A DNA stretch of 64,000 bases from Butyrivibrio sp. Su6 (GCF_900108105.1 NZ_FNUR01000002.1:62001-126000); one strand, 5' to 3'. Shown: positions 18,713 through 28,137, numbered from the stretch's first letter. Made by a program: numbers and translations. Notes: generated by a model not told the origin, from the letters alone.

Positions 18713-19117
18713 TTACAGATCGCTTAGCCCCAGCTCTTTTAACAGATCATCAAAACTCTGACCGTTCATCTGCTCGGACATCTGGTTGAGCTGCTGTCTG
18801 TAGGTAGGATCAGTAAGAATAGTATGCATAGATGAAACAAAAACAATGTAACCTAGAACTATACCGATAGTTCCATATATAATTCCGCGCTTTGCCTGAG
18901 GAAGAAGCTTTTTTTCTGAACCCTTAGACAAAATGCCAAGGACAACTGCCACTCCGCCAAGGACGATGCCTATATTCATGACAAAACAAAGAGGAATAGC
19001 TATAAGTCCTGTAACAAGAGCTACAGTGGCCATGTTTACGTGGCTGTCAAGCTGGTTGTGACTCTTGTTGTAGTTGTAATTATTGTAGTAGTACTTATCA
19101 TCCCCGTTATCGCCCAT
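18713..19117 (-). CDS. Small two-TM membrane protein (DUF4190-like)
   Basis: A 134-residue protein with a Tyr/Asn-rich N-terminal tail (residues 9-17) and two hydrophobic segments (about 29-62 and 76-97) separated by a short basic loop, an arrangement seen in DUF4190-type proteins. AGGAG precedes the ATG. It is the first gene of the minus-strand run that ends with GH2. No function can be assigned. Confidence 0.65.
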   Translation of the reverse strand: MGDNGDDKYYYNNYNYNKSHNQLDSHVNMATVALVTGLIAIPLCFVMNIGIVLGGVAVVLGILSKGSEKKLLPQAKRGIIYGTIGIVLGYIVFVSSMHTILTDPTYRQQLNQMSEQMNGQSFDDLLKELGLSDL

Positions 19118-19202
19118 ACAAAACTCCTCGCGAACATAATTTCATACATTAAATATACAATATTAACCGCTTTTTTACAATGTTTGGGCCTTTATGTAAG
19201 TC

Positions 19203-19232
19203 TTGAAAACAGTGCAAAATGCTTGGTATAAT
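19203..19232 (+). promoter_or_regulatory. Sigma-70-type promoter of tex
   Basis: TTGAAA (19203-19208), an 18-bp spacer and a perfect TATAAT (19227-19232) lie 73 bp before the tex start. Confidence 0.75.
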
Positions 19233-19305
19233 AGGGGAGTGTGCTGATTTATAGAATTTTCAGCAAAAATTTATTATTAAATAGCTTTTTATAAGCGAGG
19301 GAAGT

Positions 19306-21972
19306 ATGGATATTGTATTAAAGATCAAAGAAGAACTTAACGTGGAAAAGTGGCAGGTAGAGGCTGCTGTCAAACTTATTGACGAAGGCAACACTATCCC
19401 ATTCATTTCTCGTTACAGAAAGGAAGTAACGGGCTCACTTAATGATGAGCAGCTTCGTAATCTTGATGAAAGGCTTAAGTATTTAAGAGGCCTTGAAGAG
19501 CGCAGAGAACAGGTGCTTGCTTCTATTGAAGAACAGGGCAAGATGACTGACGAACTCAAAGCCAAGATCATAGCTGCAGAAACAATGGTAGCTCTGGAGG
19601 ATCTTTATCTTCCATACAGACCAAAGAGAAAGACAAGAGCCAGCGTCGCAAGAGAAAAGGGACTTGAAGGTCTTGCAAATATTCTTTTGGCGCAGGAAAC
19701 AACAAAGCCGCTCCAGGAGGAGGCTGCTGCATTCGTTGACCCTGAAAAAGGAGTCAATGACCCTGCTGAGGCACTTCAGGGAGCTATGGATATCATAGCT
19801 GAGGATGTTTCTGATAACGCTGACTTCAGAACATACATAAGAGAAACTACAATGGAGCAGGGCGTGCTTACCAGTAAGGCCAAGGATGAGAAGGCTCAGA
19901 GCGTGTATGAGATGTACTACAACTACGAAGAGCCTGTTAAAAAAGTTCTCGGACACAGAGTACTTGCTCTTAACCGTGGAGAGGCAGAGAAGTTCCTGGT
20001 TGTTAAGATTGAGGCACCCGAAGAGCAGATCTTGCAGTACCTTGATAAAAAGATGCTCAAAAACGACAATCCTGTCACAACTCCTGTAATAAAAGAGATC
20101 AACCAGGATGCATATGAAAGACTTATTGCTCCTGCTATCGAGCGTGATATCAGAAACGAGCTCACAGAAAAGGCTGAGGATGGCGCTATTTCCGTATTTG
20201 GCAAAAACCTCACTCAGCTTCTTATGGCACCACCTATTGCCGGCAAGACAGTCCTTGGCTGGGACCCTGCTTTCAGAACAGGCTGCAAGCTCGCAATCGT
20301 AGATGCAACAGGTAAGGTCCTTGATACAAAGGTTATCTACCCTACAGCTCCTCAGAACAAAGTTGAGGAGGCCAAGGTCGAGCTTAAAAAGCTCATCGAC
20401 AAATATGACGTTGACCTTATTTCAGTTGGTAACGGTACTGCTTCAAGAGAGTCAGAGCAGGTTATCGTCGAGTTGATAAAAGAGCTGGATAAGCCTGTTC
20501 AGTACGTTATCGTAAGTGAGGCAGGTGCTTCAGTTTACTCAGCAAGTAAGCTTGCTACAGAGGAATTCCCACAGTTTGATGTAGGACAGCGTAGCGCAGC
20601 TTCAATTGCCAGAAGACTTCAGGATCCTTTGGCAGAGCTTGTTAAGATCGATCCTAAGTCAATCGGTGTTGGTCAGTACCAGCACGACATGAACCAGAAA
20701 AAACTTGGAGAAGCTCTTGAAGGTGTAGTAGAGACCTGCGTTAACAAAGTTGGTGTAGACCTCAACACAGCATCAGCTCCACTTCTTCAGTACATTTCAG
20801 GTATCAGCAAAGTTATTGCCAAGAACATCGTTGAATATAGAGAAGAAAACGGTAAGTTTAACAGCAGAGCAGAGCTTTTAAATGTACCAAAGCTCGGACC
20901 TAAGGCATATGAGCAGTGTGCAGGTTTCTTAAGGATCGCTGACGGTGAGAACCCTCTCGATGCCACAAGTGTTCATCCTGAATCCTATGATGCTACATTA
21001 AAACTCATGGATAAGCTTGGAATCACATTTGATGATGTAAGACAGGCTCAGAAGAACGCTGCCAAGGCTTCACTTGAAAAGCCTGCAGCTAAAAAGGAAG
21101 AAAAGCCAAAGCCACAGAAAAAAGCAAAGCAGGTAGTTATCAGAAATACAAGCACAGCTATGGGGGCGGCTCTTGCTGCAGCTCTTGCAGGAAGTAACCT
21201 TGCTGTCACAGAAGCTGAGGTTTCAAATTCAAAGAAGGAAAAAGAAACTGAGAATACTTCAAATACAGCTTCTGCAACAGGATCACTGTCAAAGAAAGTA
21301 TCTGAGTCAGATAAAAAGAAACTTGCAGAGGAACTTGGAATCGGTGAGATCACACTTACAGATATCCTCTCAGAGCTTGAAAAACCATCAAGAGACCCTC
21401 GTGAGAACATGCCTGCACCAATCCTTAGAAGCGACGTCCTTGATATGAAGGACTTAAAGCCGGGAATGGTACTTAAGGGAACAGTAAGAAACGTAATCGA
21501 CTTTGGATGTTTCGTAGATATAGGTGTTCACCAGGATGGACTTGTTCATATCTCACACATCACAGACAAGTACATCAAACACCCTCTTGAGGCAGTAAGC
21601 GTAGGAGATATTGTAGATGTTCAGGTTCTTGATGTTGAGCTTGATAAAAAGAGAATTTCTCTTTCAATGAAGCTTCAGGATCCCGCTAAGGTTGCGGCAG
21701 AAGCTGCTGCAAAAGCTGCAGAGAGACCTGCACCAAAGGTAAAAGCTGAGGATAAGGCTTCAAAGCCTGCTCCAAAGAGAACTTCAGTTGTAGATCAGGT
21801 TGCAAAGGCAGCAGGAGTTACCAAGAAAGCTGCTCCTGTTAAAAAGACTGCTGCTCCAAAGGCAGCATCAGCGCCTGCAGAAGCTGCAAAGCCTGCAGCA
21901 ACAACTACTGAGGCTCCTAAGAAGTTCAAGAAAAAGGGCATTGTCATTTTCAAAGGAAATGCTAACGACTAA
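19306..21972 (+). CDS. tex: Tex-like S1 RNA-binding transcription accessory protein
   Basis: An 888-residue Tex homologue: N-terminal helical domain (FISRYRKEVTG at about 32-42, LPYRPKRKTRASVAREKGLEGLA), YqgF/RuvC-like domain (about 320-460; GWDPAFRTGCKLAIVD), helix-hairpin-helix region (about 490-560) and an S1 domain (about 717-787; GMVLKGTVRNVIDFGCFVDIG). Tex binds nucleic acid and influences transcription and virulence gene expression. Unlike the usual protein of roughly 720-780 residues, about 100 Lys/Ala/Glu-rich residues are inserted between HhH and S1, and a 95-residue Ala/Lys/Pro tail follows S1. The gene is monocistronic from its own promoter. Confidence 0.92.
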   Translation: MDIVLKIKEELNVEKWQVEAAVKLIDEGNTIPFISRYRKEVTGSLNDEQLRNLDERLKYLRGLEERREQVLASIEEQGKMTDELKAKIIAAETMVALEDLYLPYRPKRKTRASVAREKGLEGLANILLAQETTKPLQEEAAAFVDPEKGVNDPAEALQGAMDIIAEDVSDNADFRTYIRETTMEQGVLTSKAKDEKAQSVYEMYYNYEEPVKKVLGHRVLALNRGEAEKFLVVKIEAPEEQILQYLDKKMLKNDNPVTTPVIKEINQDAYERLIAPAIERDIRNELTEKAEDGAISVFGKNLTQLLMAPPIAGKTVLGWDPAFRTGCKLAIVDATGKVLDTKVIYPTAPQNKVEEAKVELKKLIDKYDVDLISVGNGTASRESEQVIVELIKELDKPVQYVIVSEAGASVYSASKLATEEFPQFDVGQRSAASIARRLQDPLAELVKIDPKSIGVGQYQHDMNQKKLGEALEGVVETCVNKVGVDLNTASAPLLQYISGISKVIAKNIVEYREENGKFNSRAELLNVPKLGPKAYEQCAGFLRIADGENPLDATSVHPESYDATLKLMDKLGITFDDVRQAQKNAAKASLEKPAAKKEEKPKPQKKAKQVVIRNTSTAMGAALAAALAGSNLAVTEAEVSNSKKEKETENTSNTASATGSLSKKVSESDKKKLAEELGIGEITLTDILSELEKPSRDPRENMPAPILRSDVLDMKDLKPGMVLKGTVRNVIDFGCFVDIGVHQDGLVHISHITDKYIKHPLEAVSVGDIVDVQVLDVELDKKRISLSMKLQDPAKVAAEAAAKAAERPAPKVKAEDKASKPAPKRTSVVDQVAKAAGVTKKAAPVKKTAAPKAASAPAEAAKPAATTTEAPKKFKKKGIVIFKGNAND

Positions 21973-22019
21973 TACAAAAAAATGATATAATTATTTTGAA
22001 ATCTTGTTAATCCAATAGT

Positions 22020-22056
22020 GATGCCGGTGAAAGTAATTTTGCCGGCATCTTCATCT
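22020..22056 (+). terminator. Hairpin between tex and the FtsX-type gene
   Basis: GATGCCGG (22020-22027) pairs with CCGGCATC (22042-22049) around a 14-nt loop, followed by a poor T-run. It may end tex transcription or lie in the leader of the next gene. Confidence 0.5.
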
Positions 22057-22076
22057 TAAGAGAGGCAGATTGCAAA

Positions 22077-24479
22077 ATGGGCGAGTTTTTTGAGTTTATT
22101 AAAAGTGCTGTTAAACAACTAATCAGTAACAAGACTCGTACGCTGATGACGATGCTTGGCATTATCATCGGTATTGCATCTGTGGTCATAGTAGTCACTA
22201 TGGGAAATGGTATGACGGATTTTCTGGTCAGAGAACTGGATAGCGTTATGCCTAATACCGGTGATATCTCAATGAATGTCAACAAAACAACAGAAAGAAT
22301 AACACGTGAGGATCTTAAGGAAGTAAAAGAGCGTGTTCCGGATATATATGGCATCACACCCGTTTTATCTCCTGAGTATGAGTCAGTAAAGATCAAAACA
22401 AAAAGAGGATCTTATCTGGCAGCTATCGTCGGCAGATCAGAGGGGGGACTTTATGCTCAAGGACCTGTAATGGCAGCCGGATCATATTTTACTGAGCAGC
22501 AGGTGGACAATGCAGCAAGGATATGCGTAATTAACGATACAGATGCTGACAAGATATTTGGAACCAGAAATTGTATCGGTATGGAAATTGAGATTACTAT
22601 TGGTGCAAAGTCTGCAACTTATACCGTAGTAGGACTGAGACAAAATACTGCTTCAGTAGTTTTTAGTATGTTCGATGATCCGGGGGATGAATATATGGCA
22701 TCTGTTGAAGTTCCATATACCTCCTACTGCGCAGATTACAACGTCAATGCCGATGCTTTGACCAGAGTCAGTGTATATGCACATCCTGAGCGCCTTTCAG
22801 AACTTTCGGAACAGGCAAGAAATGTCATAGCCCAGAACCATATGATAAGGGATAAAGAACTGATTCCGCTTAGAGTATATGAGGGACTAAGCGATGTTTT
22901 TGGCAGTGTCATGAACAGCGCTCGTGTGTTCATGATCCTGATAGCTATCATTTCATTGGTGGTAGGCGGAATCGGCGTTATGAACATTATGCTTGTCTCA
23001 GTTACAGAGAGAACAAGGGAGATAGGTATCAGAAAATCCATAGGTGCAAGGACAGGAGCTGTTATGATACAGTTTCTGGCAGAATCAGCTTTTTTGACCT
23101 TGCTCGGTGGAATCTTAGGAATTGGTGTTGGGCTTGCACTGGCAAAGATTGGCTGTAACTTTCTCGGTTTCAAATTTATTATTTCTCCGATGGAAATTGT
23201 AATGGCAGCTCTTTTCTCTGTCATAATAGGAGTCTTCTTCGGTTTATATCCTGCTGCTAAGGCTTCCGGAATGAAACCCATAGATGCTCTTAGAAATCTC
23301 ATGAGCGATGTCAAAAATACACGAGTAAGAGGTGGACTTACTATACTTGGTATTGTTATCGGTATTACAGCTGTTTTGGTTGTGCTTATCGTGAGTGATG
23401 GCTATGAGGCCCAGATGAAGGCAGATCTTAATAAGAGGGCAGCAGGCATAATTTTAAAAGTCGATCAGACCAAAACAGACAAGTTCATAACACGCGATGT
23501 TTTAAAAACGCTTGAGGATATATATGCCGGTGATATATATGGAATAGACATGCTTGAAGCTGTGGGCGGACCAGCCATGACCGTCAACAAGAGAGGAAAA
23601 GATGTGACTGCAGATCTTTTTGGTGATGGTGAGGCGCTTGGATATGAAAATGCCATGAAGCTCATTGTAGGAAGATACTACAGCTTTGAAGATATTTATG
23701 AGTGTAACAGGGTTTGTGTTATACCAGAGGTTACAGCAAAAGATATCTTTGGCTATACCAATGTTGTTGGAAAAGAACTGCCAATTACAATTGGACAAAA
23801 GTCATATAATCTGACAGTCGTGGGAGTTACTGAAAGTACGGACTGGGACCTTGATAATGCAGCTACAGACTGTTATTTTGTCTACTTGCCTTTCACTACA
23901 GCCAGCGAGTTTTTGGGAAAAAATCCGGATCAGGTCGTTGCTTCCTGTAAGCTGGTCCTTGGTCATGACAGTGTTGATGATGCCCTTAAGAGACTCTCTT
24001 CCATAGCAGAAAATTTGCTGGAGGTAAGAGGAAAAGGGGCAATAACCATAACAAGAGAAGATACCATGAGTGGATTTGATAAGATAATCAAGGCCATAAA
24101 ATATGTAGGTTCTGTTATAGCGGCTATATCAATAGTGGTAGGTGGAATTGGCGTCATGAATATCATGACTGTTACTGTAACGGAGAGAACAAGGGAAATA
24201 GGAATAAGAAAGGCTATTGGTGCAAGAACGGGATATATCATGCTCCAGTTTTTGGGGGATGCATCAAGGCTTACTTTTATAGGTGGTCTCATAGGTGTGG
24301 CACTTGGACTTGGCTTATCCTATGTGGCATGCATGCTCGTAGGATTTCCATTTGTGGTAGACCCTGTAATGGTGGTGCTTGTGTCGGGAGCGTCTGTTGT
24401 ACTTGGCATATTCTTTGGCATAAATCCGGCTTATAAGGCCGCAAAGCTCAAGCCAATCGATGCCCTCAGAACAGACTAA
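22077..24479 (+). CDS. Fused tandem MacB/FtsX-type ABC transporter permease
   Basis: An 800-residue protein that is two MacB-type permeases joined head to tail (about 1-405 and 408-800). Each half has an N-terminal membrane helix (TLMTMLGIIIGIASVVIV / GGLTILGIVIGITAVLVV), an extracytoplasmic domain, and a three-helix C-terminal part with the signatures GGIGVMNIM, RTREIGIRK and PIDALR. Normal MacB-type permeases have one such unit and pair with an ATPase; no ATP-binding gene is adjacent, so it would need a partner from elsewhere. It lies just before the RiPP promoter; a link to export or self-protection is only a guess. The Shine-Dalgarno (GAGAGG) is 11 nt from the ATG. Confidence 0.85.
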   Translation: MGEFFEFIKSAVKQLISNKTRTLMTMLGIIIGIASVVIVVTMGNGMTDFLVRELDSVMPNTGDISMNVNKTTERITREDLKEVKERVPDIYGITPVLSPEYESVKIKTKRGSYLAAIVGRSEGGLYAQGPVMAAGSYFTEQQVDNAARICVINDTDADKIFGTRNCIGMEIEITIGAKSATYTVVGLRQNTASVVFSMFDDPGDEYMASVEVPYTSYCADYNVNADALTRVSVYAHPERLSELSEQARNVIAQNHMIRDKELIPLRVYEGLSDVFGSVMNSARVFMILIAIISLVVGGIGVMNIMLVSVTERTREIGIRKSIGARTGAVMIQFLAESAFLTLLGGILGIGVGLALAKIGCNFLGFKFIISPMEIVMAALFSVIIGVFFGLYPAAKASGMKPIDALRNLMSDVKNTRVRGGLTILGIVIGITAVLVVLIVSDGYEAQMKADLNKRAAGIILKVDQTKTDKFITRDVLKTLEDIYAGDIYGIDMLEAVGGPAMTVNKRGKDVTADLFGDGEALGYENAMKLIVGRYYSFEDIYECNRVCVIPEVTAKDIFGYTNVVGKELPITIGQKSYNLTVVGVTESTDWDLDNAATDCYFVYLPFTTASEFLGKNPDQVVASCKLVLGHDSVDDALKRLSSIAENLLEVRGKGAITITREDTMSGFDKIIKAIKYVGSVIAAISIVVGGIGVMNIMTVTVTERTREIGIRKAIGARTGYIMLQFLGDASRLTFIGGLIGVALGLGLSYVACMLVGFPFVVDPVMVVLVSGASVVLGIFFGINPAYKAAKLKPIDALRTD

Positions 24480-24521
24480 AAATCGCCAAAAATTAAATAT
24501 TTATAAATAAAAACCATTTTG

Positions 24522-24551
24522 TTGACAGCTTTTTTACACACGTAATAGAAT
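24522..24551 (+). promoter_or_regulatory. Promoter of the RiPP precursor genes
   Basis: TTGACA (24522-24527), 18 bp, TAGAAT (24546-24551), in AT-rich DNA 57 bp before the first precursor start. The near-consensus elements together with the following AGGAGG suggest strong expression. Confidence 0.7.
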
Positions 24552-24607
24552 ATTCGTATAAACATTCAACCGTAAATAAGTAGTTTCTTTTTATAGGAGG
24601 TATGGCT

Positions 24608-24817
24608 ATGAACTTTACAAAAGAACAGATTGAGAAAGCTGCAAAATGTAAGAGTGTTGATGAGCTGTTAGAGCTTGCAAAGGCTGAAGGAGTAGATCTT
24701 TCAAAAGAAGATGCTGAGAAGTATTTTGCACAGCTTTCAAGTGGAGAGCTTAGCGTTGATGATATGACAGATATTGCAGGTGGAGCATGTTGTGGAAATG
24801 CCTGTGCACAGTGTTGA
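24608..24817 (+). CDS. RiPP precursor peptide 1, Nif11-like leader, core ACCGNACAQC
   Basis: A 69-residue peptide. The acidic, helical leader (59 residues, starting MNFTKEQIEKAAK) ends in a double-glycine site, DIAGG, and is followed by a 10-residue core containing four Cys. The leader resembles Nif11-type leaders processed by C39-peptidase exporters, and such an exporter is encoded 9 kb downstream. ATG 24608 was chosen over ATG 24602 because the strong AGGAGG (24595-24600) is 7 nt from the former and only 1 nt from the latter. The core sequence and position before radical SAM genes support a modified peptide product; its structure is unknown. Confidence 0.88.
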   Translation: MNFTKEQIEKAAKCKSVDELLELAKAEGVDLSKEDAEKYFAQLSSGELSVDDMTDIAGGACCGNACAQC

Positions 24818-24844
24818 TTTTTTTTCTGAGTAAGAGGTGTTGAA

Positions 24845-25084
24845 ATGAGCGAGATTAAAGTGTCAAAAGAGCTTTTTCAAAAGCTGGCTACTTGCAAAAC
24901 GGCTCAGGAAGTTGTTGATATGTGCAAAAAAGAAGCTATAGATCTTCCAATTGAAGACGCAGAGAAATTCATTGCACAACTTTCAAGTGAAGAAATCAGT
25001 CTTGATAGTGCAGAGAAGATTGCGGGTGGCGAGCCTTGTGCCGGTGCAGTATCTTTTGGTTGCGTTGGCCTTGGCATTTTTTAA
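24845..25084 (+). CDS. RiPP precursor peptide 2, Nif11-like leader, core EPCAGAVSFGCVGLGIF
   Basis: A 79-residue peptide with a 62-residue leader clearly homologous to that of precursor 1 (shared EDAEK..AQLSS..(I/L)S and KIAGG end) but an unrelated 17-residue hydrophobic core with two Cys. It starts 27 bp after precursor 1 behind AGAGGTG. Two substrates with one leader type suggest either a two-component product or a shared set of enzymes acting on different cores. Confidence 0.88.
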   Translation: MSEIKVSKELFQKLATCKTAQEVVDMCKKEAIDLPIEDAEKFIAQLSSEEISLDSAEKIAGGEPCAGAVSFGCVGLGIF

Positions 25085-25110
25085 GAATCGTAAATATCAA
25101 AAATAAAGCT

Positions 25111-25144
25111 AAACCCACATATGTATGAATATGTGGGTTTACTT
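25111..25144 (+). terminator. Attenuator-like hairpin between precursors and enzymes
   Basis: A perfect 12-bp inverted repeat, AAACCCACATAT (25111-25122) with ATATGTGGGTTT (25129-25140), closes a 6-nt loop and ends in a short T-run. This would let most transcripts stop after the precursors and some read through into the modification genes, a common arrangement in RiPP operons. Confidence 0.75.
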
Positions 25145-25161
25145 AGTATGTGGGGGTTGGA

Positions 25162-26682
25162 ATGGCAGATTACCATTTGAGCAGGTATGATATGATCCTG
25201 CCACTTGAAGAAGTGGAAGGAAAAGCTCTTTTAGCAAACGGAGTCTATGGAGCATATGATGTCGTTCCATTATCATGCATAGATAGTATTAAGTCAGGGG
25301 GAGAATGGCTGGATGAAGAGCTTTTTGAAAGACTTAAGAAAAGAGGCCATCTTGTAAAAGAGTCAGCTGAGGAGGAGCTTAAAAATGCGTCTCTTTTGAC
25401 CAGGTGCTGGTGGCTTTTGCCCTACAGGGCCATTATGGATTTAGTTATAATGCCAACTTATAACTGTAATTTCAGATGCGATTACTGTTATGAGCGCAAA
25501 CGCCTTGAAAAGGGTAATGAGTGGCTTGGGCATTCAATGAGCGATGAAGTTTTAGATGCGGTATTCGACCAGATTGATGAGTATATAAGGCAAGGCAGGC
25601 ACATAAGGAATGTCTTTTTATATGGTGGCGAACCACTTCTTAGAACCAACAAAAAGCAGGTGGAATACATAATAAACGCCTGCCATGACAGAGAGATCAA
25701 GCTTATATGCGTCACAAACGGATATGACCTAGATCAGTACATAGATATATTGGAGCCTGACTGGTTTGACTTTTTGCAGATAACTGTCGACGGCCCTAAA
25801 GAAGTTCATGATAAAAGGCGCTTTCTTGCCGGTGGTCAGGGCAGTTATGAGAAAATAATGAAGAATATTTCCCTTGTGCTTGAAAAGGGCCTGAGGGTTC
25901 ATCTTAGAACTAATATAAACAGATCTAATCTGGAGAGTGTAATGGAACTCCCTAAGGAGTTTGAAAAAAGAGGATTTTTAAAATATCCGAATTTCTACTG
26001 GTATTTCAAAGCTACAATCGGCTGCTTTGAAGATGATCCGAATAATGCCATAACTGATCTTGAAATGTATGAGACCATGAAGGCATTTGGAATGGATAAA
26101 AAAACAGCTCTGCAGCACTGTATGCTGTATGGCCAGATTACAAGAAGAGTTGGCGGTGCCATTGCGGCAGAGACCTATCCACCGCTCCGCCCTGCAGCTT
26201 GTGGCGCGGAGGCTGATATGTTGGTGGTTGATCCTGACGGTAAACTATATACCTGCTGGGATGTGGTTTCCATGGAAGAATACACAGTCGGTTACACAGA
26301 TCTTGAAGCAAAGCGTTTTCGTTTTGATCTTAATTTCCCGAAATGGAGGGGGCGGACCGCAGACAGACTGGAGAACTGCGCTGATTGCCCTATGATGATG
26401 GTTTGCGGTGGCGGATGTGCCATTGAAAGCGACCACGCCTACGGAACTATGGATAAAGGTTTTTGCGGGACCTTTAAAGAGGCTTTTGAAGAGGTTGTTC
26501 CGTATATATGTGGTAATAAATATAAGGAAAGTGGAGAAGATGAGCTTGGAGGAAGCTGGTACGACCTTATCGGGAATATAACAGATGAGGATAAAGAGAC
26601 ACTTTTTTCTACCATGTCACAGCTTGAAGCTCAGGATATTCTAAAAAAATACCTACGCAGATACAAAAGGATCTTTAGGTGA
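25162..26682 (+). CDS. Radical SAM/SPASM peptide maturase 1
   Basis: A 506-residue protein with an N-terminal region (about 1-95) of the type found in peptide-modifying radical SAM proteins, then the [4Fe-4S]-SAM motif Cys102-x3-Cys106-x2-Cys109 (CNFRCDYC), the FLYGGEPLL segment, and a C-terminal SPASM domain with CADCPMMMVCGGGC and a later FCGTF cysteine. Such enzymes form thioether (sactipeptide or ranthipeptide) or other carbon-centred crosslinks on Cys-containing cores. ATG 25162 is preceded by GGGG at proper spacing; the in-frame GTG at 25150 has no ribosome-binding site. First gene after the attenuator hairpin; precursor cores with Cys are its probable substrates. Confidence 0.9.
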   Translation: MADYHLSRYDMILPLEEVEGKALLANGVYGAYDVVPLSCIDSIKSGGEWLDEELFERLKKRGHLVKESAEEELKNASLLTRCWWLLPYRAIMDLVIMPTYNCNFRCDYCYERKRLEKGNEWLGHSMSDEVLDAVFDQIDEYIRQGRHIRNVFLYGGEPLLRTNKKQVEYIINACHDREIKLICVTNGYDLDQYIDILEPDWFDFLQITVDGPKEVHDKRRFLAGGQGSYEKIMKNISLVLEKGLRVHLRTNINRSNLESVMELPKEFEKRGFLKYPNFYWYFKATIGCFEDDPNNAITDLEMYETMKAFGMDKKTALQHCMLYGQITRRVGGAIAAETYPPLRPAACGAEADMLVVDPDGKLYTCWDVVSMEEYTVGYTDLEAKRFRFDLNFPKWRGRTADRLENCADCPMMMVCGGGCAIESDHAYGTMDKGFCGTFKEAFEEVVPYICGNKYKESGEDELGGSWYDLIGNITDEDKETLFSTMSQLEAQDILKKYLRRYKRIFR

Positions 26683-26699
26683 TCCATTAGGGAGGGCAG

Positions 26700-28133
26700 A
26701 TGTTTTTTTACTTAAAGCAACCATGGTGCCTGAGAGGTTATCAAAAAGACCTGATGCTTTTGGAAAAGTCCGGAGAATTGGAGCTTCCATACAGACTTAC
26801 ATATCCGCTCTTTGATCTTCTGAATAAATGCGATGGGGTAACTGATATTGAAATCGAAGAAGGCAGCAGGCAAGAGCAGGTTATAAAAAAATATATGGAA
26901 ATGGGAGTCCTTGAAAAGACGAACAAACCAAAAGAAATTGAAACCTGGCAGAAGTATAAGCACTTTGATAACAGGCGTATTCCTCGCGGCTTTTTTAGTG
27001 TGACAGGAAGGTGCAATTTAAACTGTATCCACTGCTTTTCCGCTACCGAATATGGGAAAGTTCCCTTTGAATTTTCTTTTGACCAGATAACTTATATTCT
27101 TGACCAGTATAAAGACTGTGGTATCAGAAAGCTCACAATAACAGGAGGAGAGCCACTTCTTCGCTCTGATTTTACAGATATCATAAAGGCCATGGCAGAC
27201 AGGAATATGGAAATGTTCCGCCTTTACACAAATGGAATGTTTCTTGATGAAAGGATAGTAAAAAGCCTTAAAGAAAACAGTTTAAATCCGCAGATTGTAA
27301 TAAGTTTTGATGGTGTGGGAACTCATGACTGGATACGAAATTATAAGGGAGCCCAAAAAAAAGCGGAGGAATCCATAGCATTTGCACTGGATAGCGGCTT
27401 TGAGGTGAAGGCCAATGTCAATGTGAATTCCAAGACGGCAGAGAGACTCCCTGAAACTGCCCACTATCTCTATGATCTGGGAATACGATCTATCTTTTTC
27501 ATAAGGACCAGTGAAGGCCCAAAGTGGATAAGAAGCGGATATGGAAGCCTGTCAGCAGAGGATTATTGGACTGTAATGCTTGAGGTAATGTCAAGTATCA
27601 GACAGGAGAATAAAAAAGACCTTGAGATCGTCTGGTTTAACGGCCCGACACTTACAAAAGGTATAACAGCAGAGGCGCTAAAAAGCGGATCTCCATACAG
27701 ATATGAATCTGAGGATATCAAAAATTCTGCCTGGTGCTTTAAAGCGATAAATGATCTTTATGTATCATCTACAGGAATGGTATTCCCATGTGATGGCTGC
27801 GAGGGCGTTGCACTTCAGACAGGATGGCTTGGAGAGAATTCCAATATTCTAAAAAGACCCCTTAGAGACATCATTAATGATTCGCATTATTCGGAAATTA
27901 TGAGAATGACTGCGGAAGAAGTAATAGAACATTCAAAAGACTGTAAAGGCTGCGACTGGGAAGAAAGGTGCCATGGCGGAAACTGTCGTGTGTGCGGAAT
28001 GCTCTATAAGGCAGTTGCAAACGGATATACCTTTGAGAACTGCGATATTGATATAAAACTTCCGGCGCCTTTAACATGTACTTTTTACAAAAAGGGTTAC
28101 TACGAGAAACTTCTAAAGATATTAGAGGAATAG
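26700..28133 (+). CDS. Radical SAM/SPASM peptide maturase 2 with RRE-like N-terminus
   Basis: A 477-residue protein. Residues 1-90 look like a PqqD-type winged-helix leader-recognition domain (FDLLNKCDGVTDIEIE, then YMEMGVLE). The radical SAM motif is Cys105-x3-Cys109-x2-Cys112 (CNLNCIHC), with TITGGEPLL following. The SPASM region has CDGCEG, CKGCDWEERCHGGNCRVC and a last Cys near LTCTFYKKG. GGGAGG lies 7 nt before the ATG and the gene follows maturase 1 after 17 bp. It presumably binds a leader and installs a modification distinct from maturase 1. Confidence 0.9.
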   Translation: MFFYLKQPWCLRGYQKDLMLLEKSGELELPYRLTYPLFDLLNKCDGVTDIEIEEGSRQEQVIKKYMEMGVLEKTNKPKEIETWQKYKHFDNRRIPRGFFSVTGRCNLNCIHCFSATEYGKVPFEFSFDQITYILDQYKDCGIRKLTITGGEPLLRSDFTDIIKAMADRNMEMFRLYTNGMFLDERIVKSLKENSLNPQIVISFDGVGTHDWIRNYKGAQKKAEESIAFALDSGFEVKANVNVNSKTAERLPETAHYLYDLGIRSIFFIRTSEGPKWIRSGYGSLSAEDYWTVMLEVMSSIRQENKKDLEIVWFNGPTLTKGITAEALKSGSPYRYESEDIKNSAWCFKAINDLYVSSTGMVFPCDGCEGVALQTGWLGENSNILKRPLRDIINDSHYSEIMRMTAEEVIEHSKDCKGCDWEERCHGGNCRVCGMLYKAVANGYTFENCDIDIKLPAPLTCTFYKKGYYEKLLKILEE

Positions 28134-28137
28134 CCTG

